Source: Devosia sp.
GTDB taxonomy: Bacteria; Pseudomonadota; Alphaproteobacteria; Rhizobiales; Devosiaceae
DNA: 20,699 nucleotides
Reading direction: 5' to 3'
Assembly: GCA_028290225.1 (NCBI GenBank)
Contig: JAQGKH010000123.1
Location: 1 to 20,699 of the forward strand
Every line of letters begins with the position of its first letter. Position 1 is the stretch's first letter. Below the pieces are notes generated by a model that saw only the letters and a program-made list of their open reading frames with translations, was not told where the DNA came from and searched no databases. Shown here in pieces: positions 1 to 7,722 of this stretch. The translations under genes and the position numbers were made by a program.

Positions 1-1754
1 TCCTGCAGGGGCAAACCGGCCGCTTGTTCCGCGAATTCGGCTTTACCCTTGCCATTGCGGTGCTGCTCTCCTCGGTCGTGGCGCTGTCGCTGGGGCCCAT
101 GGTCGCCTCCCGCCTGCTCAAGGCGGACGGAGACGCCCATGCCCCGCGCAAGGGTTTGATCGGCGGCATCGGCCGGTTCTTCGCCCGCCTTTATGCCGCG
201 ACCCTCAAGGTCGCGCTGCGCAATCCCTTTGTGATCGTGCTGGTGGCGCTGCTGTTCGCCGGCTCCTCGTTTTACGTCTATGGCAATCTGCGCCAGGAAA
301 TCACCCCGCCCGAGGATCGCTCCCAGATTTCGCTGCGCGTCCAGGCCCCCAGCACCGCCAGCCTCGATTATGTCCGCACCCAGATGACAACAATCGAAAG
401 CATGCTGCAGCCCTTCGTCGACAGCGGCGAAGTGCGATCCATCTTCGTGCTTTCGGGCTTCGGCAATGGCGGCTCCCTCACCCTCTCGCTCGCCCCCTGG
501 GGTGAGCGCGAGCGGAGCCAGGCCGAGATCGCCGCCGACATCACCACCCTGCTGGCCCAGGTTCCCGGCGTTCGCGCCTCCGTCGGCCAGGGCAATAGCC
601 TGGGCATTCGCGGCGGCGGCTCGGGCCTCCAGTTCGCCGTCGTCGGCTCCAACTACGATGTGCTGGCCGACACCGCCGAAACCATCTCCGATCTGCTCGA
701 GCAGGACGGCCGCTTTGGCCGCGTCAGCGTCAATTTCGACACCACCCAGCCCCAGCTGACCCTGTCGGTCAACCGCGAACAGGCCGACGCCCTGGGCATC
801 GACATCAACGGCCTTGCCACCACCATGCAGGCCATGATCGATGGCACCGATGTGGGCAATGTCTTTATCGATGACACCAGCTACACCATCCGCATGCTTT
901 CCACGAGCAATCCGGTCAACGATCCGCGCGACCTCGAAACCTTGTTCGTCAAGACCGGCCAGGGCCGCTACGTGCCCATGTCAACCATCGCCACCATCAC
1001 CGAAACCGCCGTGCCCCCGACTCTGCGGCGCGAGGAGCAGCGTCGCGCGGTGACCGTCACCGCCAGCCTCGAGGGCGGTCTGGCCCTGGGCGACGCCTAT
1101 AACCAGCTGCTGGAAATGGCCCGCCCGGTCATGCCCGAAGGCACCGCCATCCTGCCCCTGGCCGAAGCCAAGACCCTGGGCGAGGCCAGCAACGGCCTGT
1201 TCCTCACCTTCGGCTTTGCCCTTGTGATCATTCTGCTCGTGCTCGCCGCCCAGTTCGAAAGCATCTGGAGCGCCGTGATCGTCATGACCACCGTGCCCTT
1301 CGGCGTGGCCGCCGCGCTTTATGCCCTTTTGGCCACCGGCGGCAGCCTCAACATCTTCAGCCAGATCGGGCTGGTGCTCGTGGTCGGGATCATGGCCAAG
1401 AACGGCATTCTCATCGTCGAATTTGCCAATCAGTTGCGCGATGAAGGCCGCTCGGTGCGCGAAGCGATCGAGGAAGCCTCCAATATCCGGCTGCGCCCGG
1501 TGATGATGACCATGATCGCCACAATCATCGGCGGCCTGCCCCTGGTACTGGCGAGCGGCGCGGGCGCCGAAGCCCGCTCTGCCCTGGGCTGGGTCATGGT
1601 CGGCGGCCTGAGCTTTGCCGCCATCTCCACCCTTTATCTGACGCCGGTGGCCTATCTGTTGCTGGCCCGCTTCAGCCAGCCCAAGGCCGAACAGGAAGCT
1701 CGCCTCGAGCGCGAACTGGATGCCATCCAAACCCGGGCCGCCCCGGCGGAATAG
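1..1754 (+). CDS. RND-family efflux transporter permease, C-terminal part (5' truncated by window edge)
   Basis: This is the inner-membrane, proton-driven pump subunit of an AcrB/MexB-type efflux system. The frame is open from the first base, so the N-terminal part (roughly 450 residues, judged from the ~1050-residue family length) lies outside the window. About 583 residues are visible. They start in the segment before a transmembrane pair (GRLFREFGFTLA then a hydrophobic run ending SLGPMVASRLL). Next come the TM7-like helix, the second periplasmic porter/docking domain (about residues 95-390), and the final TM bundle with FESIWSAVIVM, GLVLVVGIMAKNGILIVEFAN and RLRPVMMTMIATIIGGLPL, which are hallmark segments of RND pumps. 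The periplasmic adaptor gene is probably upstream, outside the window. No TolC-like gene follows. The substrate cannot be told from sequence. The family call is very secure. Confidence 0.95.
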   Translation, partial: LQGQTGRLFREFGFTLAIAVLLSSVVALSLGPMVASRLLKADGDAHAPRKGLIGGIGRFFARLYAATLKVALRNPFVIVLVALLFAGSSFYVYGNLRQEITPPEDRSQISLRVQAPSTASLDYVRTQMTTIESMLQPFVDSGEVRSIFVLSGFGNGGSLTLSLAPWGERERSQAEIAADITTLLAQVPGVRASVGQGNSLGIRGGGSGLQFAVVGSNYDVLADTAETISDLLEQDGRFGRVSVNFDTTQPQLTLSVNREQADALGIDINGLATTMQAMIDGTDVGNVFIDDTSYTIRMLSTSNPVNDPRDLETLFVKTGQGRYVPMSTIATITETAVPPTLRREEQRRAVTVTASLEGGLALGDAYNQLLEMARPVMPEGTAILPLAEAKTLGEASNGLFLTFGFALVIILLVLAAQFESIWSAVIVMTTVPFGVAAALYALLATGGSLNIFSQIGLVLVVGIMAKNGILIVEFANQLRDEGRSVREAIEEASNIRLRPVMMTMIATIIGGLPLVLASGAGAEARSALGWVMVGGLSFAAISTLYLTPVAYLLLARFSQPKAEQEARLERELDAIQTRAAPAE

Positions 1755-2130
1755 GTTTCCTGCTCCCGGTTATCCCCGGCCCCAAAAGCTGGGGTATTGT
1801 GTCCCTGTTTCCAGGCGCAACTGCGCGGTCGCGACGAACGGTCGGCCTGGCAATGCCGGATGGCATGGGGGTCGCCCTATGCCCTGTGGTTCAAGGATGA
1901 TCTGTGACCCGATTTGAGCCCCCGGGTCGGAAGCGCCTGGCGTTTCATTCTGTCGGCACGGGCTGAAGCCGAGGACGGTCCTTCCCACAGAGTCTCTGGG
2001 ATAGCATGGGGCAAGGCTTGCTTCATTTTAACTAACCGCCGGACGACCGGCACCGAGGCGATCCTTGCCCCATGTCGCAACCGCTGGCCCCAGGCCGAGC
2101 GGAGTTTCGGCACGTCCGCACCTCGCCAAC
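1755..2130. other. Non-coding stretch between RND pump and sugar operon, with nested inverted repeats
   Basis: I see no convincing gene here; the short frames present have no family resemblance and overlap one another on both strands. The stretch carries several potential hairpins: ATGCC/GGCAT around 1853-1866, an imperfect one around 1863-1884, and a longer nested structure at 1996-2093 listed separately. It also holds one copy (1846-1861) of a 16-bp sequence that recurs at 15287-15302. A weak hairpin just after the RND stop (about 1775-1796) is not followed by a T-tract, so I do not call it a terminator. Confidence 0.5.
2005..2074. repeat. 12-bp perfect inverted repeat with a nested hairpin
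   Basis: CATGGGGCAAGG at 2005-2016 is repeated as its exact reverse complement CCTTGCCCCATG at 2063-2074. The 46-bp spacer holds a smaller perfect hairpin, GCCGG-ACGA-CCGGC. A further 5-bp pairing, CTGGG (1996-2000) with CCCAG (2089-2093), could extend the structure outward across an asymmetric internal loop. It could be a palindromic intergenic repeat, a structured RNA or a protein-binding site. The sequence does not decide among these. Confidence 0.55.
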
Positions 2131-2159
2131 AAAAAGGCCGCCGGATCACTCCGACGGCC
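2131..2159 (-). terminator. Rho-independent terminator of the gguAB operon
   Basis: Read on the minus strand, a 10-bp stem (2159-2150 with 2145-2136, one C/A mismatch, 4-nt loop) is followed directly by five Us, from the AAAAA at 2131-2135 on the plus strand. It begins 23 nt after the gguB stop codon, the expected place for the end of the transporter transcript. Confidence 0.85.
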
Positions 2160-2182
2160 CTTCTGACTCCTGAACCAGGCGC

Positions 2183-3409
2183 TTACGCCTTGTTCTTGTT
2201 GTAAACGTCAAACACCACCGCGCCCAGCAACACCAGGCCCTTGATCACCTGCTGCCAGTCGATATTGACGCCCATGATCGACATGCCGTTGTTCATCACG
2301 CCCATGATAAAGGCGCCGATCACCGCGCCGGCCACCTGGCCGACGCCGCCCATCGCCGATGCACCGCCGATAAACACGGCAGCGATCACGTCGAGTTCGA
2401 ACCCCTGCCCCGCCTTGGGGGTGGCGGTGTTGAGGCGCGCCGCAAAGATCAGCCCGGCCAGCGCCGCCAGCATGCCCATGATCACGAACACATAGAACGT
2501 CAGCCGCTCGGTCTTGATGCCCGAAAGCTGCGCCGCCTTGGAATTGCCGCCCAGCGCATAGATGCGTCGCCCGAGCGTTGTGCGCTTGGTCATGAACACA
2601 AAGATCGCGATCAGGATCGACATCACGATCAACACGTTCGGCAAGCCGCGATAGGAGGCGAGCAGATAGGAGAAGAACAAGATCAAGGCGCCCAGCACCG
2701 CCGTCTTGACCGCGAACACGGCGAAGGGCTCGGCTTCATAGCCATGCTCCTGTCGCCGCTTGCGGCTGCGCAGGCTGGTGAACACGAAAACGAGCGTCGC
2801 CAGGACACCGATCACCAGCGTCGTGGTGTGCAGCGTCAGCGGCGCCCCTTCGCCCTGCGGGATGGTGATGGGACCAAACACATCGGGCAGGAACCCGGCG
2901 CTGAGCAACTGGAATTCCACCGGGAACGGCCCCACCGAAGCCCCGCCCAGCAGCGCCAGCACCAGCCCCTTGAACACCAGCATGCCGGCCAGCGTCACGA
3001 TAAAGGACGGGATCTTGAGATAAGCGATCCAGTAGCCTTGCGCCGCACCGATGGCCGCGCCCACGGCCAGGCACAGCACCATGGTCAGCAGTGGCGGAAT
3101 GCCCCAGCGCACCATCATGATGGCGGCTAGTCCCCCCACGAACCCCGATACCGAGCCCACCGACAGATCGATATGGCCGGCAACGATCACCAGCAACATG
3201 CCCAGGGCCATGATGATGATATAGGAGTTCTGCAGGATCACATTGGTCAGGTTCAATGGCCGGAACATCGTGCCATTGGTGGTGATCTGGAAGAACACCA
3301 TGATGGCGAGCAGCGCCACGACAAGCCCGTAATCGCGAAGATTGGCCTGAAGAACGGAGCGCGCCGAGGAGGTGGAGCTCGGTACCTGCGGTACGGTTTC
3401 GGTGGTCAT
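2183..3409 (-). CDS. gguB: Multiple-sugar ABC transporter permease (GguB/XylH-like)
   Basis: This is the inner-membrane permease subunit of a monosaccharide ABC importer of the BPD_transp_2 (ribose/xylose/ChvE) class. At 408 residues with about ten hydrophobic segments, it is near full family length. Recognisable stretches include GHIDLSVGSVSGFVGGLAAI near the N-terminus, the loop TTLGRRIYALGGNSKAAQLSGI, and the C-terminal glycine-rich segment VFIGGASAMGGVGQVAGAVI. The ATG overlaps the gguA stop codon by four bases (ATGA), which indicates translational coupling with the ATPase. By homology with Agrobacterium GguB it should work with GguA and a ChvE-type binding protein. The actual sugar cannot be read from the permease. 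Confidence 0.93.
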   Translation of the reverse strand: MTTETVPQVPSSTSSARSVLQANLRDYGLVVALLAIMVFFQITTNGTMFRPLNLTNVILQNSYIIIMALGMLLVIVAGHIDLSVGSVSGFVGGLAAIMMVRWGIPPLLTMVLCLAVGAAIGAAQGYWIAYLKIPSFIVTLAGMLVFKGLVLALLGGASVGPFPVEFQLLSAGFLPDVFGPITIPQGEGAPLTLHTTTLVIGVLATLVFVFTSLRSRKRRQEHGYEAEPFAVFAVKTAVLGALILFFSYLLASYRGLPNVLIVMSILIAIFVFMTKRTTLGRRIYALGGNSKAAQLSGIKTERLTFYVFVIMGMLAALAGLIFAARLNTATPKAGQGFELDVIAAVFIGGASAMGGVGQVAGAVIGAFIMGVMNNGMSIMGVNIDWQQVIKGLVLLGAVVFDVYNKNKA

Positions 3410-4938
3410 GCGGTTTTTCCTTCTGCACGCACGATGGACCGCATGATCTTTTCCTGGCTGGCCTCGCTGCCTGCGAGTTCGCCAACAATGCGGCCTTCAT
3501 TCATCACATAGATCCGGTCACAGATCCCCAACAGCTCGGGCATCTCCGAGGAGATGACGAGGATGCCCTTACCTTCATCGGCGAGCTTGTTGATGATCGT
3601 ATAGATTTCGTATTTGGCGCCCACATCGATGCCGCGGGTCGGCTCGTCCAGGATCAGCAGTTCGGGATTGGCGAACAGCCACTTGCTGAGCACCACCTTC
3701 TGCTGGTTGCCGCCCGACAGATTGCCCGTGATCTGGTACACGCTCGAGGAGCGGATATTGGTCATCCGGCGGTAATCGTTGGCGACCTTCATCTCGGTCA
3801 TGTCATCGATCACCCCGGCACGCGATATTCCCGGCAGATTGGCCAGAGTGGTATTGTGCTTGATGTGGTCGATGAGGTTCAAGCCGTAGGTCTTGCGGTC
3901 TTCCGTCGCATAGGCAATGCCGGCATCCACCGCGCGGCGCACGGTTGAGGTATCCACCTTCTTGCCATGCATGAACACTTCGCCCGAAATGTTGCGCCCA
4001 TAGCTCTTGCCAAACAGGCTCATGGCAAATTCGGTCCGCCCCGCGCCCATCAGCCCGGCAATGCCCACCACTTCGCCCTTGCGCACGGCAATGTCGACGC
4101 CCTTGATCACCTGCCGCTCGCTGTGCAGCGGGTGGTAGACCGACCAGTTCTTGACCTCGAACAGCACCTCGCCGATTTTCGGCTCGCGCTTGGGATAGCG
4201 ATCTTCGAGTGAGCGCCCCACCATGGAAGCGATGATCCGGTCTTCCGACATATCGGCCCGGTCCATGGTTTCGATGGTCCGCCCGTCGCGGATCACCGTC
4301 ACCCGGTCCGCGACCCGGGAAATCTCGTTGAGTTTGTGCGAGATGATGATGGAAGTTATGCCCTGGTTCTTGAACTCCAGTAGAAGGTCAAGCAGTGCCG
4401 CACTGTCCTTTTCCGACAGGCTGGCGGTAGGTTCATCCAGGATCAGCAGTTTGACTTCTTTGCTCAGTGCCTTGGCAATCTCGACCAATTGCTGCTTGCC
4501 AACCCCGATATGGGTGACGAGCGTATCGGGATCTTCCTGCAGCCCGACCATGGACAGCAGCTTGCGCGCGCCACGGCGCGTTTCATCCCAGTCGATCACG
4601 CCACCCTTGGCTTGCTCGTTGCCCAGGAAGATGTTCTCGGCAATCGACAGCAGCGGCACCAGCGCCAGTTCCTGGTGAATGATGACGATGCCCACATGCT
4701 CGCTGTCGCGGATGGTCTTGAAGGCGACTGGCTGGCCTTGATAAACAATCTCGCCGTCATAGCTGCCCGCGGGATAAACCCCGCTCAGCACTTTCATCAG
4801 GGTGGATTTGCCCGCGCCGTTTTCGCCCACGATGGCGTGAATTTCGGCTTCGCGCACATCCAGGTTCACGTCCTGCAGCGCCTTGACGCCCGGGAAGGTC
4901 TTGGTGATGCCGCGCATCTCCAGAATGGTCTTGGTCAT
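3406..4938 (-). CDS. gguA: Multiple-sugar ABC transporter ATP-binding protein (GguA/MmsA-like, two NBDs)
   Basis: This is the cytoplasmic ATPase of the sugar importer, 510 residues with two nucleotide-binding domains as usual for carbohydrate transporters of the CUT2 class. NBD1 has a canonical Walker A (GENGAGKST, residues 38-46), a signature-like GVGKQQLVEIAKALS and Walker B LLILDEPTASLS. NBD2 has a degenerate Walker A (GLMGAGRTEF), a good signature LSGGNQQKVVLSKWL and Walker B LLILDEPTRGIDVG. Asymmetric sites of this kind are normal in the family, where one site is catalytically weak. The start at 4938 gives the standard N-terminus (MTKTILEMRGITKTFPGV). The gene lies 126 bp downstream of chvE1, beyond a strong hairpin, and is coupled to gguB. 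Confidence 0.95.
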   Translation of the reverse strand: MTKTILEMRGITKTFPGVKALQDVNLDVREAEIHAIVGENGAGKSTLMKVLSGVYPAGSYDGEIVYQGQPVAFKTIRDSEHVGIVIIHQELALVPLLSIAENIFLGNEQAKGGVIDWDETRRGARKLLSMVGLQEDPDTLVTHIGVGKQQLVEIAKALSKEVKLLILDEPTASLSEKDSAALLDLLLEFKNQGITSIIISHKLNEISRVADRVTVIRDGRTIETMDRADMSEDRIIASMVGRSLEDRYPKREPKIGEVLFEVKNWSVYHPLHSERQVIKGVDIAVRKGEVVGIAGLMGAGRTEFAMSLFGKSYGRNISGEVFMHGKKVDTSTVRRAVDAGIAYATEDRKTYGLNLIDHIKHNTTLANLPGISRAGVIDDMTEMKVANDYRRMTNIRSSSVYQITGNLSGGNQQKVVLSKWLFANPELLILDEPTRGIDVGAKYEIYTIINKLADEGKGILVISSEMPELLGICDRIYVMNEGRIVGELAGSEASQEKIMRSIVRAEGKTA

Positions 4939-5013
4939 CGTCTTATCTCTAACGCTCCGCAGCGGCGGCGCTTAGCTGGAATGGACATTGGCTGCAAGAA
5001 ACGCCTTTGTGAC

Positions 5014-5043
5014 GGGAAAAGCCCCGCACGGGAGTGCGGGGCT
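5014..5043 (-). terminator. Intercistronic hairpin terminator/attenuator between chvE1 and gguA
   Basis: A perfect 10-bp GC-rich stem (AGCCCCGCAC at 5020-5029 with GTGCGGGGCT at 5034-5043, loop GGGA) is followed on the minus strand by UUUUCCC. It starts 21 nt after the chvE1 stop and precedes gguA in the same operon. A hairpin here would stop most transcripts after the binding-protein genes, or protect their 3' end. Either would yield more periplasmic binding protein than membrane components, a known arrangement for ABC importers. Confidence 0.85.
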
Positions 5044-5064
5044 CCATCACGTCAATGCCGGCGA

Positions 5065-6138
5065 TTATTGAACGTCTTCGGCCTTGATATAGCCCGAGTC
5101 GATCAGCAGTTCCTGGTAGTTGGTCTTGTCGACTTCGTAGGGAGTCAGCAGGATCGAGGGCACCACCTTGACGCCATTGTCATAGGTGGTGGTGTCGAGC
5201 CCTTCAGGGGTGCCACCGCCCACAACCGTATCCACCAGATCCGCAGTGACGCGCGCCAGTTCACGGGTGTCCTTGTAAACGGTCGAATACTGCTCGCCAT
5301 CGATGATCGCCTTGACCGAAGGCGCTTCGGCGTCCTGGCCCGAGATGATCGGCCAGGCCAGGTCGGCCGAGCCATAGCCGACGCCGCGCAGCGAGGAGAT
5401 GATGCCGCGGGCGAGGCCGTCATTGGGTGCCAGTACCGCATCGACACGCGAGCCATCCGAGTAGGCGCTCGACAGCAGGTTATCCATGCGGGCCTGGGCG
5501 GTTGCACCGTCCCAGCGCAGCGTGCCAACGGTCTGCATGCCGGTCTGGCCCGACTTGACGACCAGGTCGCCCTTGTCGATCAGCGGCTGGAACACGCTCA
5601 TGGCGCCGTCATAAAAGAAGAAGGCGTTGTTGTCGTCGGGCGAGCCACCGAAGAGCTCGATATTGAACGGGCCGGCCTTTTCGGGATAGCCCAGGCCCTT
5701 GAGGATGGAATTGGCCTGCAGCACGCCGACCTGGAAATTGTCGAAGGTCGTGTAGTAATCGACATTCTCGGTGTCGCGGATCAGCCGGTCATAGGCGAAC
5801 ACTTCGACTTCGCCTTCGCCCGCCTGCTGCAGCACGGACGACAGCGTCGTGCCATCCAGCGCGGCGATCACCAGGGCATCGACGCCCGTGGTCAGCATGT
5901 TCTCGATCTGGGCCAGCTGGTTGGGAATGTCGTCGCCGGCATATTGCAGGTCAACGGTATAGCCTTTCGCTTCCAGCGCCGACTTGAGCTCGGCGCCATC
6001 CGAAATCCAGCGCAGCGTGGTTTGTTCGGGCATGGAGATGCCGATCGTGCCCTTGTCCTGGGCCAAAGCCGCGCTGGAGGCGGTCATTGCCACCGCGCTC
6101 ACTGCCAGAACACTGGCGAAAGTCTTCAAGAACTTCAT
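5065..6138 (-). CDS. chvE: Periplasmic sugar-binding protein, ChvE-like (downstream copy)
   Basis: This is the substrate-binding protein of the GguAB importer, in the ChvE/periplasmic-binding-protein type 1 family. ATG at 6138 is preferred over upstream starts because AAAGGG lies 9 nt before it and it yields a clean signal peptide (MKFLKTFASVLAV..., probable cleavage after ALA at residue 26). The mature part has ChvE hallmarks: RWISDG, QYAGDDIPNQLAQIENM, DGTTLSSVLQQA, YDRLIRDT, TTFDNFQVGVLQANSI and ELFGGSPDDNNA. It is 357 residues, normal length. It is a tandem paralogue of the gene 99 bp upstream. Differences cluster in the first lobe (for example EGEVEVFAYD against DSDIPVIAYD) and near the C-terminus, so sugar preference may differ. 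Agrobacterium ChvE binds arabinose, galactose, glucose and related sugars; the ligand here is unknown. Confidence 0.93.
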   Translation of the reverse strand: MKFLKTFASVLAVSAVAMTASSAALAQDKGTIGISMPEQTTLRWISDGAELKSALEAKGYTVDLQYAGDDIPNQLAQIENMLTTGVDALVIAALDGTTLSSVLQQAGEGEVEVFAYDRLIRDTENVDYYTTFDNFQVGVLQANSILKGLGYPEKAGPFNIELFGGSPDDNNAFFFYDGAMSVFQPLIDKGDLVVKSGQTGMQTVGTLRWDGATAQARMDNLLSSAYSDGSRVDAVLAPNDGLARGIISSLRGVGYGSADLAWPIISGQDAEAPSVKAIIDGEQYSTVYKDTRELARVTADLVDTVVGGGTPEGLDTTTYDNGVKVVPSILLTPYEVDKTNYQELLIDSGYIKAEDVQ

Positions 6139-6175
6139 GTTTCGCATCCCTTTAGAGCGAAGAACCATTGCAAAG

Positions 6176-6223
6176 GCGCTGGCGGGTTGCCGCCAGCGCT
6201 ATCAACCCTCGCCTGGCGCGAGG
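6176..6223 (-). other. Two tandem hairpins between the chvE paralogues
   Basis: A perfect 10-bp stem (GCGCTGGCGG at 6176-6185 with CCGCCAGCGC at 6190-6199, loop GTTG) lies next to a 6-bp stem (CCTCGC at 6207-6212 with GCGAGG at 6218-6223). On the minus strand the larger hairpin is followed by CUUUGCAAU, a poor U-tract. It is more likely a transcript-stabilising or partially terminating element than an efficient terminator. It sits 37 nt upstream of the chvE1 start codon. Confidence 0.6.
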
Positions 6224-6237
6224 AACAGACCCCAGGA

Positions 6238-7308
6238 TTACTGGAGGTCTTCAGCCTTGAGGTAGCCCGAGTCCACCACCAGTTCCTGGTAGTTGGACGC
6301 GTCAACTTCATAGGGCGTGAGCAGGATCGAGGGCACGACCTTGACGCCATTGTTGTAAGTGGTGGTGTCCAGGCCCTCAGGCGTGCCGCCGGTCAGGATG
6401 GTGTCCACCAGGTCGGCAGTGACGCGCGCCAGTTCGCGGGTGTCCTTGTAAATGGTCGAATACTGTTCGCCGGCAATGATCGCCTTGACCGAAGGAGCTT
6501 CGGCATCCTGGCCCGAGATGATCGGCCAGGGCTGGTCGGCCGAACCATAGCCGACGCCGCGCAACGACGAGATGATGCCACGCGACAGCCCGTCGTAGGG
6601 CGACAGCACGGCATCGACGCGCGAACCGTCCGAATAGGTGCTCGACAGCAGGTTATCCATGCGGGCCTGCGCCACCGCACCGTCCCAACGCAGCGTGCCA
6701 ACGGTCTGCATCCCGGTCTGGCCCGACTTGACGACCAGGTCGCCCTTGTCGATCAGCGGCTGCAACACGCTCATGGCGCCGTCATAAAAGAAGAAGGCGT
6801 TGTTGTCGTCGGGCGAGCCGCCGAACAGCTCGATGTTGAACGGGCCGGCATTTTCGGGATAACCGAGGCCCTTGAGGATCGAATTGGCCTGCAGCACGCC
6901 GACCTGGAAATTGTCGAAAGTGGTATAATAATCCACGTTCCCGGTGTCACGGATCAGCCGGTCATAGGCGATCACCGGGATGTCGGAGTCGGCCGCCTGC
7001 TGCAGCACGCTCGACAGCGTCGTGCCGTCGATGGAGGCAACCACCAGCGCCTTGACTCCGGTCGTGACCATGTTCTCGACCTGGGCGAGCTGGTTGGGAA
7101 TGTCGTCTTCTGCATATTGCAGGTTGACGGTGTAGCCCTTGGATTCCAGCGCAGCCTTGAGCTCGTTGCCGTCCGAAATCCAGCGCAAGGACGACTGCGT
7201 CGGCATGGCGATGCCGATGGCGCCTTTGTCCTGGGCAAAAACCGCTGTTGATGTCAGCGCCACGGCGCCAACCGTCAACAGGGTCGCAAGCGATTTAACA
7301 AGCTTCAC
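6238..7308 (-). CDS. chvE: Periplasmic sugar-binding protein, ChvE-like (promoter-proximal copy)
   Basis: This is the first gene of the sugar-import operon and a close paralogue of the ChvE-like protein just downstream. I place the start at the GTG at 7308: GGGAG (7316-7320) lies 7 nt before it and translation yields a signal peptide (MKLVKSLATLL..., probable cleavage after VFA at residue 25). Longer frames upstream add a non-signal-like extension. The mature protein keeps the family motifs RWISDGNELKAALESKGY, QYAEDDIPNQLAQVENM, DGTTLSSVLQQA, AYDRLIRDTGN, FDNFQVGVLQANSILKGLGY and ISGQDAEAPSVKAII. It is 356 residues. The two copies share very similar protein sequences. A 126-bp coding tract (6694-6819 here, 5521-5646 in the other copy) differs at only two bases, suggesting gene conversion. 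Confidence 0.92.
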   Translation of the reverse strand: MKLVKSLATLLTVGAVALTSTAVFAQDKGAIGIAMPTQSSLRWISDGNELKAALESKGYTVNLQYAEDDIPNQLAQVENMVTTGVKALVVASIDGTTLSSVLQQAADSDIPVIAYDRLIRDTGNVDYYTTFDNFQVGVLQANSILKGLGYPENAGPFNIELFGGSPDDNNAFFFYDGAMSVLQPLIDKGDLVVKSGQTGMQTVGTLRWDGAVAQARMDNLLSSTYSDGSRVDAVLSPYDGLSRGIISSLRGVGYGSADQPWPIISGQDAEAPSVKAIIAGEQYSTIYKDTRELARVTADLVDTILTGGTPEGLDTTTYNNGVKVVPSILLTPYEVDASNYQELVVDSGYLKAEDLQ

Positions 7309-7554
7309 GTCTCGACTCCCTGGTGTCTTTGATATGCTAGTGTTTGGATGAAAGCATGGGATGCCGGCGCGGAGGTTTGGCACAAACCCTATGGAATGAC
7401 CTGGCGCCAACCGGCTTGCTGCGCATCTTTGGAAGCAAGGCAAACAAGGCGGCGGCGGCGCCTTGGCGCACCAGCACTTTATCTTGCATCAACTCCTCCC
7501 CCGGCGGCTGCTGCTGCAACCGCGGCCCTCCCAAGCCCATTGGCCGAAGCTAGA

Positions 7555-7567
7555 TTAATCAGATAGG
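7555..7567. promoter_or_regulatory. Candidate operator 1 (ATCAGATA site)
   Basis: TTAATCAGATAGG contains the 8-mer ATCAGATA shared with a second site 168 bp away, next to the regulator gene. The core AATC-A-GATA is nearly palindromic about a central A, compatible with a dimeric winged-helix protein. The link to the adjacent GntR protein is inferred from position only. Confidence 0.4.
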
Positions 7568-7722
7568 CCTGTAAAGCGGCTTCCCTTTGGGTCGCTTCCC
7601 CTTACGGCTTTTCCCCTGCCCTTGCCATCCCCGTTGCAGGCTTTTCCCCTTATCTGTAACGTTGCCGCGCCTGGAGGAGGCAACGAGCCGGCGGCGTTTA
7701 CACCACTGGGCTCGGATTCAAA

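Noticed and set aside
1775..1796. Possible terminator of the RND gene (CCCCGGC with GCTGGGG)
   Set aside because: The stem has a G-T wobble and the following bases are TATTGTGT, with no T-tract.
1877..2149. 90-codon minus-strand frame, and a 96-codon plus-strand frame at 1914-2204, in the first gap
   Set aside because: They overlap each other on opposite strands, run into the terminator or the gguB end, cover the inverted repeat, and have no recognisable domain, signal or good ribosome binding site.
4489..7251. A 920-codon open frame on the plus strand, opposite gguA and both chvE genes
   Set aside because: It lies wholly antisense to well-identified genes and its internal repetition mirrors the chvE duplication. 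It reflects codon bias in GC-rich DNA, with no family resemblance.
7337..7566. Several frames of about 70 codons on both strands in the chvE2/GntR divergent region
   Set aside because: Overlapping, without ribosome binding sites or family features, and located where promoters must lie.
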